DNA of 64,000 bases from positions 21,553-85,552 of the forward strand of contig PLHW01000071.1 of assembly GCA_003139095.1 (NCBI GenBank). Direction: 5' to 3'. A program made the position numbers and the translations under genes. Origin of the DNA: Acidobacteriaceae bacterium. Lineage in GTDB: Bacteria; Acidobacteriota; Terriglobia; Terriglobales; Acidobacteriaceae. Of the stretch, positions 7,452-14,110 are shown piece after piece (positions within the stretch are counted from its first letter, which is position 1; the number at the start of each line of letters is the position of its first letter). The notes under the pieces are model-generated. The model did not search any database and was not told the DNA's origin. It was given only the letters and a program-made list of their open reading frames with translations.

Positions 7452-8876
7452 CAAAATCTCCCCCAGCCCTCGTGCCCGTCGAACTTCATTCACCGTCAAC
7501 ACACCAGTGCGTAGTAAGATCTCGTCGATCTGCGCTTGCTCCATCTCATCGGTTGCATCCACATCGGTGAATACGAACTCCAGGTCTGGCCATCCGAGCT
7601 TTTTCCCAATCGCATCTCGCGTCAGGTGTTCCGCGATCAGCCGTGCCGTCGGGACTACCGCCGACCGGAACGCCATCTCCGTCATCTCCGCCGCCGTCGC
7701 CCGGTTCACATCGCTTGTAACTCCCAGGAATTGTGCCGGTAAGTCAAAGGCGTCGGCAATAATCCGAATTAGAAACTCCTGCCAGGCCAGCCGGAGGTCT
7801 GCGTCGTTCCCCGCCGCGAACCGCAGCACCTCCGGCTTCGTCTCCGCCGACATAATTGGGACCCGCCCCGTCCCCTCAATCTCGTCCTGCCACCATCGGA
7901 TCAGTCGCTCATGATTGGCCGGCGTTAGCCCTTGCAGCCACAGCGCATACTGCACCACCGAATTCGAAGCGAGCCGCCCCGCATACCGGTGCGCGCTCAA
8001 GAATTCATTGATCGTCTCGAACGCCACCTCCACCCGGCCCAGCCCAAACGGCGTGTGCGTCCGCGGGTTCAGCCTGATATAACTCAGCTCATCGTCATTT
8101 AGTACGATTTGCCCCTCCGGCCCGTATAGTCCCGTTACCTGCACATATCTCGCGGAATCCGGCCGCCCGTCCCAATCCGACATAATCCGAATCGTCGCCC
8201 CATCTACCGGCCACATAAGAAGAGGTGACGAAGGGAAAGCGGCCACGGGTTGGCGATGTGTGGGGCCGGGCGACGCGCCCGTCCAAGCCGACCGCAATTC
8301 AGCGGAAGGCAGTTTCCACCCTTCCACTAAATCCAATTCAATCGCCCCGAACCCGCCGACAATCACGTCCTCAAGCACCTGCTCCACAAACGACCGGAAC
8401 GAATCGTCCGGATTCGGTGCTTCAAAAGTTTGCGTTAGGATCTGCGCTCGTAACGCTCCGTTCGGAATGTGGTCGATCGACCGTCCGCTTCGCGCCTGGA
8501 TCCTCCACCGCATCCCCGCAATGCGGTCCTTAATAACATTGATCGCCCGCCTCGCAATCGGGGTCTCCGCAAACCTCCGCAAATTCGCTGGCGAAAGTTT
8601 CGGCAATGCCGAGTTTCCCGACCCACTCTTCGACCGCCCGCCCGCCCCAGGTAGCATCGACGAAGGGAATCCCGCAATTGAAAACGGGGCCAGGTTCGAC
8701 CCCGTTCCCATCGTTCGCCGCCCACTTAGCCCTCGCGCAAGAAGATTAGTGTTACTTATCAGCGACTGAGTGGAGCTCTTCAACAACTGTGCTGATTGTG
8801 CGAGCAAGTTACTCGAGTTGCTAATAAGTGTCGTTGCCCGCCGCCTCTGTCTCGATATCCATTCCCGCACAGACAC
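7443..8876 (-). CDS. Phage portal protein (HK97 family)
   Basis: 477 aa. Residues 1-60 are a basic/Ser-rich leader, then the portal core begins near LRRFAETPIARRAINVIKDR. Diagnostic segments are FRSFVEQVLEDVIVGGFGAI (about 160-180), LSYIRLNPRTHTPFGLGRVE (about 265), and the clip/wing helix FLIRIIADAFDLPAQFLGVT near 370, followed by 'TAAEMTEMAFRSAVVPTARL'. The product forms the dodecameric DNA-entry ring. Between residues about 197 and 220 an extra Pro/Ser-rich piece coincides with a dispersed repeat. A terminator at 9039-9070 separates it from the upstream kinase/DUF3037 cassette. Confidence 0.85.
   Translation of the reverse strand: MSVREWISRQRRRATTLISNSSNLLAQSAQLLKSSTQSLISNTNLLARGLSGRRTMGTGSNLAPFSIAGFPSSMLPGAGGRSKSGSGNSALPKLSPANLRRFAETPIARRAINVIKDRIAGMRWRIQARSGRSIDHIPNGALRAQILTQTFEAPNPDDSFRSFVEQVLEDVIVGGFGAIELDLVEGWKLPSAELRSAWTGASPGPTHRQPVAAFPSSPLLMWPVDGATIRIMSDWDGRPDSARYVQVTGLYGPEGQIVLNDDELSYIRLNPRTHTPFGLGRVEVAFETINEFLSAHRYAGRLASNSVVQYALWLQGLTPANHERLIRWWQDEIEGTGRVPIMSAETKPEVLRFAAGNDADLRLAWQEFLIRIIADAFDLPAQFLGVTSDVNRATAAEMTEMAFRSAVVPTARLIAEHLTRDAIGKKLGWPDLEFVFTDVDATDEMEQAQIDEILLRTGVLTVNEVRRARGLGEILGS
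8217..8290. repeat. Dispersed repeat inserted in frame in the portal gene
   Basis: Includes the near-palindrome 'gggccgggcgacgcgcccg' and a 'ttggcgatgtgtgggg' box that resembles the elements in the protease and DUF3037 genes. It encodes about 23 extra residues between two well-conserved portal segments. Confidence 0.5.
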
Positions 8877-8931
8877 CTCTCCCGCCCGGCGCGCATCGCC
8901 GCCAGGCCTATTTCATCTGATCTCAAAACCT

Positions 8932-8988
8932 GTCATCTTGAGCGTGGCGGGGTAAGCGAAGCGCGCCCCGCTCAGTCGAAGGACCCCT
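8932..8988. repeat. Dispersed 'gtcatcttgagcg...gtcgaaggacccc' element
   Basis: Relative of a very common acidobacterial intergenic repeat. Other copies in this window are at about 11832-11910 and 13960-14018. It lies in the 228-bp gap upstream of the portal gene. Confidence 0.6.
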
Positions 8989-9038
8989 AAAGCCATGGCA
9001 CGACCAAAAGGGGGAGTTCTCTCCGCCCGCTGTCCCCA

Positions 9039-9070
9039 AAAAAGCAAACGGCGCAGCTTCCGCCGCGCCA
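9039..9070 (-). terminator. Rho-independent terminator after the DUF3037 gene
   Basis: On the minus strand GGCGC-ggcggaagct-GCGCC is followed by GTTTGCTTTTTT. It closes the HipA-like/DUF3037 cassette before the portal gene. Confidence 0.65.
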
Positions 9071-9077
9071 TTTCGTA

Positions 9078-9114
9078 AGACTTCTTACTTCTGATTTCTT
9101 ACTTCTAACTTCTC
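9078..9114. repeat. 'acttcttacttctgatttc' tandem repeat at DUF3037 3' end
   Basis: Imperfect units of 'cttacttct(a/g)a'. The minus-strand reading AGAAGTTAG supplies the last codons and the stop of the DUF3037 gene. Confidence 0.65.
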
Positions 9115-9962
9115 GTCTCTCTCCTTACCTCTTCCGCAATCTCCCCCATCTCCCCAACATCCCGCACCGAAATCTCAGTCGCCCGCAGCATCGCCACTCC
9201 CGAAGCCACCTCGCCCCGTGCTCGCATCGCTTCTTCGCTGATCACCGCCGTCATCAGCGCCTCTTCACCCCGTCCCCGCATCCCCGATTGAATCCTCGAA
9301 TACCGATACGCCATCGTTACCGCCGGCTCTCGGCTCAAATTCAGCGCCAGCGCGTGAAACATCTTCACCGCGCTCCCCACGCGAAATCCAAAGTCCACCA
9401 CAAACGGATCGTTCTCTCCTGTAAACTCCCGCATATCCAGGTCGCGCTTCATCATCTCCAGCACGCCCGCCTCTGCGAACGCGTCTTGCATCCGGCCCAC
9501 AATCCCCATTCGCCCCATCCGCCGTGTCCGCTCTCCTGCCTGCGCCACACCCGGCATCGGAGCCAAATAATCCCGCTCCAGCACTCGCATCTCCGCCATC
9601 GGATCGCTCGCCACCATCGCCTTCACCGGCCCCACATCGAACACCGTCCCAAATCTTTCTCCCAGCAATTGTGTCAACTCTTCCCGCCCGTGGATGTCCT
9701 TCAGTCGCTCCCGAATCTCTCTTTCCAGATGTTCAAAGATCGCAACGTCCAGATCCGGTGCAAAGCACTTCACCCGCTTCCAGTCCCGCGTCATCCGCAA
9801 TTCTGCGAACCGGGGTCCACGGTCGGCGCGGTTTTCGCCCACTGGGGTGGAAGACTCGCCCCCCGGCTCCAGCACCAACACGCCCACGGTCATAAAATCG
9901 TCCCGCAAAGCGTGTGGCACCAACCGCAACAATAACAATTCAAGCTGCCGCGTATTCCCCAT
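9105..9962 (-). CDS. DUF3037 family protein
   Basis: 285 aa from ATG 9962. The N-terminal half (RQLELLLLRLVPHALRDDFM; FGTVFDVGPVKAMVASDPMA) is a DUF3037 domain and is closely similar to the N-terminal 120 residues of the gene just upstream. Residues 125-285 form a second helical region without recognised motifs. DUF3037 proteins are, to my knowledge, often encoded next to HipA-like kinases, as here, but their role is unknown. Residues about 34-48 (PVGENRADRG) are absent from the paralogue and lie on a dispersed repeat. The gene sits inside a phage head module and is bounded downstream by a terminator, so it is accessory cargo, not a structural gene. Confidence 0.75.
   Translation of the reverse strand: MGNTRQLELLLLRLVPHALRDDFMTVGVLVLEPGGESSTPVGENRADRGPRFAELRMTRDWKRVKCFAPDLDVAIFEHLEREIRERLKDIHGREELTQLLGERFGTVFDVGPVKAMVASDPMAEMRVLERDYLAPMPGVAQAGERTRRMGRMGIVGRMQDAFAEAGVLEMMKRDLDMREFTGENDPFVVDFGFRVGSAVKMFHALALNLSREPAVTMAYRYSRIQSGMRGRGEEALMTAVISEEAMRARGEVASGVAMLRATEISVRDVGEMGEIAEEVRRETRS
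9817..9860. repeat. Dispersed repeat inserted in frame in DUF3037 gene
   Basis: Minus strand reads GAGTCTTCCACCCCAGTGGG followed by a GCGAAAACCGCGCC box, related to the element in the protease gene. Comparison with the adjacent paralogue shows about 15 extra residues exactly here. Confidence 0.6.
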
Positions 9963-10055
9963 CGCCGATCGCGCCCTGAATCACCTTGCTGCTCTTACGA
10001 ATACCCCAACTTCTCTGCGCCCAGCTTTCGTCACCGCCCGAGCTTTACCTCCTCC

Positions 10056-10847
10056 TCAGTATCTCCGCATCACCCCAATCACCCGTCCCTGGATCTGCAC
10101 CGATGGCCCCGGCACAACAATCGGCTCCATCTTCGAGTTCGACGGCTGCAGCCGAACATTATCTCCCTCCCGATAGAACCGCTTCAACGTAGCTTCCGCC
10201 GAATCGACCAGCGCCACCACCAGTTCCCCATCCCGCGCCGTCCTCTTTTTCTCCACCAGTACGTAATCCCCATCCAGAATCGCTTCATCCTGCATCGACT
10301 GCCCACGCACTTCCAGCGCATACATCTCTCTCGACGAGTACGCAATGTCCGCCATCGAAATGGTCTCGTTATTCTGGATCGCCTCGATCGGGCACCCCGC
10401 CGCAATCCGACCCACCAGCGGCAACGTAGTCGCCGTGTTCACCACCATCCAATCCTTCAACTCCCGTTCCTTCGCAACCGCATTTTTCGGCGCCAGGTAC
10501 ATCGCCGTCAGCACATCCATTTCTCTTGCCGGATCCTCCGTCACCACCGCTTTCGTCGGCGCCACATCGATGCTCGTCCCGAATTTCTCGCCCACCAGTT
10601 GCACCAACTCCTCGCGCCTTTGCAGGCTCCCCAGTCGCGCCCGAATCTCCTGCTCCACTACCTCAAACCACTCCGTCTCCACGTCCGGCGCCACGCATTG
10701 CAGCATCTTCCAGTCGTGTGTCATTCGAACATCGGCGAACCCGCCGTCACTCTCCCGCAGCAACAGTCCAACCGTCACGAAATCTTCCCGCAAAACATGC
10801 GGCAGAAATCGCAGCAGGTAAAGCTCGAGCTGTCGCCTCTCCGCCAT
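10056..10847 (-). CDS. DUF3037 - LexA-type autoprotease fusion
   Basis: 263 aa from ATG 10847; the frame reaches 10955 but the extra codons lie in a noncoding-type repeat. Residues 1-120 are a DUF3037 domain (RQLELYLLRFLPHVLREDFV). Residues 135-263 are a complete LexA/UmuD peptidase S24 domain: Ala150-Gly151 cleavage site in VGRIAAGCP, nucleophile Ser184 in VRGQSMQDEAILDGDYV, and Lys222 in EATLKRFYRE. The spacing (34 and 38 residues) closely matches LexA (Ala84, Ser119, Lys156). There is no winged-helix DNA-binding domain; DUF3037 occupies its place. It lies between the HipA-like kinase and a plain DUF3037 paralogue. I infer RecA-stimulated self-cleavage that splits or inactivates the DUF3037 part. 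Whether it binds DNA is unknown. Confidence 0.85.
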   Translation of the reverse strand: MAERRQLELYLLRFLPHVLREDFVTVGLLLRESDGGFADVRMTHDWKMLQCVAPDVETEWFEVVEQEIRARLGSLQRREELVQLVGEKFGTSIDVAPTKAVVTEDPAREMDVLTAMYLAPKNAVAKERELKDWMVVNTATTLPLVGRIAAGCPIEAIQNNETISMADIAYSSREMYALEVRGQSMQDEAILDGDYVLVEKKRTARDGELVVALVDSAEATLKRFYREGDNVRLQPSNSKMEPIVVPGPSVQIQGRVIGVMRRY

Positions 10848-10964
10848 CGACTCGTTGCCAGGCCTCAGCCTGCCTCGCCCCTTCGCCTTCCCCTGTGTCC
10901 AACTCTGTGGTTCAAAGTTTTTCTCAGTGATCTCCGCGAACTCTCCGGTTAACAAGGCCCGGCC

Positions 10965-11771
10965 TCACGCCTCCTCCCTCCACTCCGGAAACGGTCTCCG
11001 CGGCGACGTCCGAAACGCCTGAATCAACTCCCGCACTATCGCCCGCCTCTCGATCAGCCTCTGCACCAGCGCTTCCAACTCATCCCAACTTGCCCCATAC
11101 CACGCCGGTGGTATCTCTCCCGCCACCCGCCAGATCGCGTCCTCCTCCAATTTCTCAATCCGCGTCAGCCACGGTTCAAACGACCCCCACCCGCTCACCT
11201 TCCCATATACCTCATTCCTCGGATATACCCCTCTCAGCGGAAAATCCGGAAACGTCCACTCCCCCGCATTAAAGCAATATCCCTGATCGATAAACGCCGC
11301 CGAATATTTCCTCTCCCGCAGCTTCCGCCAAAACGCCGCCTGCCGCCCATCCGCGTTACAGGTCCACTTATCCAGCGCCAAGATCCCCGCAAACGTCTCC
11401 AGATTCCGCACCCGGTCCAGCATCTCCGGCGGCAGGTAATCGAACACCTGCCCCTCCACTGGACTCACCACAAACCGCGATCCAAACTGCAATCCCGCCT
11501 CCACCTGGATCGCGTTGCTCCCCAGCACGATCGTCAATTCCGGCGTATGCTCCACCAGCCAAATCGAAACATCCACTACCTCCGCCACCGGCACCGGCAG
11601 TCCCACCTGCTCCGCCAGTCGCGTCGCCAAAAACTCGTTCGCCAGCACCCGCTCATGCTGCGGATTATTCCGAAACTTCACCACATAATAATGACCATCC
11701 TCGCAGCGCATCAGATGGCTCTGCGCTCCGCCCCTCATCCTCTTCACGTGCTGTATCGCAGACGTTGACAT
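10965..11771 (-). CDS. HipA-like Ser/Thr kinase
   Basis: 268 aa. It has the HipA-like kinase layout: a Gly-rich start (RMRGGAQSHLMR) followed by the nucleotide-binding Lys32 in YYVVKF, a catalytic-loop segment ILALDKWTCNADGRQAAF (about 130-147) and the metal-binding Asp in AAFIDQGYCFN (about 157). It lacks the N-subdomain-1 of true HipA, like the short stand-alone kinases often found beside DUF3037 genes. HipA kinases phosphorylate translation factors or other targets and act as toxins or modifiers; the target here is unknown. It is first in a three-gene minus-strand cassette (spacing 117 bp to the LexA fusion), inside the head module of a prophage. Start codon weakly supported. Confidence 0.75.
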   Translation of the reverse strand: MSTSAIQHVKRMRGGAQSHLMRCEDGHYYVVKFRNNPQHERVLANEFLATRLAEQVGLPVPVAEVVDVSIWLVEHTPELTIVLGSNAIQVEAGLQFGSRFVVSPVEGQVFDYLPPEMLDRVRNLETFAGILALDKWTCNADGRQAAFWRKLRERKYSAAFIDQGYCFNAGEWTFPDFPLRGVYPRNEVYGKVSGWGSFEPWLTRIEKLEEDAIWRVAGEIPPAWYGASWDELEALVQRLIERRAIVRELIQAFRTSPRRPFPEWREEA

Positions 11772-12044
11772 TGCACAATCTAGCTAAGGTTCTCTCGCTC
11801 CTGAACAACCAACAACGTCGTCATCCCGAGAGGCTGTGACCTTTTTCTCGCTGTCATCCTGGGCGAAGTGAGGCGAATGCCGAACGGAGTCGAAGGACCC
11901 CTGCACCAATTCCACCGTCCGCGTCGCCGCAAGGCATTCCCCCCCGTGCTCTCCAGGCCGCGGGTTCGGATTTTCGCCGCCCTAACTCTGCACTCTATCT
12001 CTCAATGGCCCCTCAGCCTGTGACCCCACGCACACTCAATTTGT
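11772..12044. repeat. Repeat-filled gap between terminase and HipA-like gene
   Basis: No gene visible. It contains a 'ctgtcatcctgggcgaagtg...gtcgaaggacccc' element (about 11850-11904) and a 'cgccgcaaggcattcccccc' box that recurs at 14046-14063. Confidence 0.5.
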
Positions 12045-13907
12045 TCACTTTCCGGCCGCTCCATCTTCCCACCATTCCTTCCGCCGCCCTTCCTTCCTCG
12101 CCGCGAGTGCAATTCCCATCGCCATCACGCAATCGTCATGTGCCCCCGGAGCCGCTGCCGGCGCCCCGTTCACCTGCCTTACAAATGTCCGGCACTCGTT
12201 CCATAGCTTCCAGCTCTGGAATAGCGGCGCCGCCTCCACCAACATCTCCGCCAGGTTCTCAAGCATCGGCGGACGGCTCTTTGCCGTCGTGTACCACCCC
12301 TCCGCTCCGTCTTCCCACGTATACACCGGCTTGTACTTCAGCGTGTCCACTAAGTGCACCAGCAACGCGTGCCCATGATTGTTTCTTTCCACCACCGCTA
12401 CCGCGTCGTTATATTCCTTCCCCAACTTCGCCACCCGGTTCCCCAGCTCTCTTGGCGTAAAGTGTCCATGTAACTCCGCGCACTGCTGCCCTGACTCCCA
12501 GTCGATCACTTCCGCGCACGCGTAATCTCCATTTACTCCCCCGCCCGCCGGGTCCACTCCCATCGCATAACGCCGTCCCGGTTGCGCCGGCAGCCAGATC
12601 GACAAATGCCCGTTTTCCCGCGTCTCGCATGGCGCGCTCGCCCCCGCCAGCGCCTTCTCAATCACCTCGATCTCGAATGCGCACTCCCCCGACGACCGGA
12701 AGCACTGCACCGCATCTTCCGCAAATTCCTGCCCCGCCATTCCCCGCAACGCCGACCACTGCTGCCGCCGCCACGCGATCTGCTCGTCCGTCAGCCCGTT
12801 CGCCAGCGCCAACTCTATTTCTTCAGGAGTCTTCTCAAACCCGTTCCCCGGCTCGCTCCTGTAACTCTCCTCAAACCACCATGGAAAAAAGTGCTTCGTG
12901 TATCCCGTCTCCTCCGCTTGCTGCCACTCCTCGTAAAACGGTCCCCAAGCCCCGTTCGCGGTCGATTCCAGCACAATCTCTCCCCCCGGAACCACCGCCG
13001 CCCGCAGCGATCCGAGCGCGTCCGCTCCCTCCCGTCCCCACCGCGAAACCTCCGTGCAGTGCAGGTTCTGTATCGTCCGTCCCCGCCCCGCATTCTCGTC
13101 CGCCGACGCCACCGTGAACTCGCTATCCAGATGCGGAAACACCAGTTCCCGCGCACTCGAATGCGAAGTCTTCAGCGGACCCTCTTGCAACTCCGACGGC
13201 AGGTTATCCCAGAAGCGATGCACGATTCGGAAGATCTCCTCCGCCGCCAACTGGTCGTGCGCCACCAGCATCGTCAGCGTCCCCTTCCGCGTGATCGTCT
13301 GCACAAAAAAACGCGCCGCCAGGTACGACGTCATCCCAATCTGCCGCGCCTTCAGCACTATGTTTTTCTTCGCGCCCGTCTCCAGGCACACCCGCGAATA
13401 TTCCCGCTGCACCGCGTTCATCTCGATCGGCGCCGGCTGCCCCACTTTCGTCCGGATCTTAAGATGCTGCTCAATCCAGTAATCCCGCTCCGTCCGCTCC
13501 CAGAATTTGCCGCCTCCGATTTCTCTCCTGCAACCCTGTGCAATCTCATCCAGCCGCCCGCCAATCCTAACCAGTTCGTCGATCTGCTTTTCTATGACGC
13601 CCCTCGGATTCTTTTTCTCGCCCTGTCCTTCTCCGGCTGCGCTACGATTCTGCTCCTCTTGCGCGATTCGGCCTCCACCTTCACTCCGGCTTTCCTCCTC
13701 AGGAGTCGCCGGATCATTCCGGCTTTCTCTTCTAGTCGCAGTTTGCTCGCTTCGATGTTCCGTCCTGGTCGCCGCCGTCTTATTCTCGTTACCTTTTTTC
13801 CCCGTCGCCCCCGATTTCGATCCCGCGTTCAACTCCGTGATTACTTCCCCAGCCTGTCCCGTGGACCCATCCCCAACCCGCCCTAATCCCCCATCTTCAA
13901 ATGGCAT
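12045..13907 (-). CDS. Phage terminase large subunit
   Basis: 620 aa from ATG 13907 (a TTG at 13919 is an alternative). Residues 1-115 are low-complexity and charged (Glu/Arg/Ser/Gly). The ATPase follows: VLKARQIGMTS as Walker-A-like motif (about 190), LHCTEVSRW as Walker-B-like motif (about 290), and VLESTANGAWGPFY as coupling motif. The C-terminal nuclease shows GVDPAGG (about 450), AVVERNNHG (about 510) and GAHDDCVMAMGIAL near the end, the acidic residues of an RNase-H-fold nuclease. It packages DNA through the portal. No small terminase gene is seen nearby; the unusual N-terminal extension might take over part of its role, which is speculative. Confidence 0.88.
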   Translation of the reverse strand: MPFEDGGLGRVGDGSTGQAGEVITELNAGSKSGATGKKGNENKTAATRTEHRSEQTATRRESRNDPATPEEESRSEGGGRIAQEEQNRSAAGEGQGEKKNPRGVIEKQIDELVRIGGRLDEIAQGCRREIGGGKFWERTERDYWIEQHLKIRTKVGQPAPIEMNAVQREYSRVCLETGAKKNIVLKARQIGMTSYLAARFFVQTITRKGTLTMLVAHDQLAAEEIFRIVHRFWDNLPSELQEGPLKTSHSSARELVFPHLDSEFTVASADENAGRGRTIQNLHCTEVSRWGREGADALGSLRAAVVPGGEIVLESTANGAWGPFYEEWQQAEETGYTKHFFPWWFEESYRSEPGNGFEKTPEEIELALANGLTDEQIAWRRQQWSALRGMAGQEFAEDAVQCFRSSGECAFEIEVIEKALAGASAPCETRENGHLSIWLPAQPGRRYAMGVDPAGGGVNGDYACAEVIDWESGQQCAELHGHFTPRELGNRVAKLGKEYNDAVAVVERNNHGHALLVHLVDTLKYKPVYTWEDGAEGWYTTAKSRPPMLENLAEMLVEAAPLFQSWKLWNECRTFVRQVNGAPAAAPGAHDDCVMAMGIALAARKEGRRKEWWEDGAAGK

Positions 13908-13954
13908 TTCCCGGCCCAAACTACTCTTTCAAGTTTTCCCCACAACCGCCGCAT

Positions 13955-14035
13955 ACCCTGTCATCCTGCGCGCAGCATAATCATCGCGCAGCGATGATTA
14001 TGCGGAGTCGAAGGACCCCGTACCCGTCAGTGCTC
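13955..14035. repeat. Dispersed 'gtcatcctgcgcg' repeat with internal palindrome
   Basis: Contains 'gcataatcatcgc gcagc gatgattatgc', a near-perfect palindrome, framed by 'tgtcatcctgcgcg' and 'gtcgaaggacccc'. It fills the gap upstream of terminase. Confidence 0.6.
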
Positions 14036-14075
14036 TTCACCAGCCCCGCAAGGCATTCTCCCCGCACTGCCGTCC

Positions 14076-14109
14076 GAACGACCAACGACGAACGACCAAC
14101 GACCGACTT
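14076..14109. repeat. 'cgaacgaccaacgac' tandem repeat at deacetylase 3' end
   Basis: Units of 'aacgacc/aacgacg' begin 1-2 nt after the stop codon of the minus-strand gene at 14111. Same family as 5929-5954 and the insertions in mnmG and selD. Confidence 0.65.
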
Positions 14110-14110
14110 C

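Noticed and set aside
10848..10955. N-terminal extension of the DUF3037-LexA gene
   Set aside because: The DNA matches a noncoding-type repeat ('agatcactgagaaaaac...accacagag') and the paralogue starts at the same place as ATG 10847.
12582..13886. 434-codon open frame on the plus strand
   Set aside because: It lies opposite the terminase gene and its translation is Arg/Pro/Leu-rich; it is a shadow caused by high-GC codon use.
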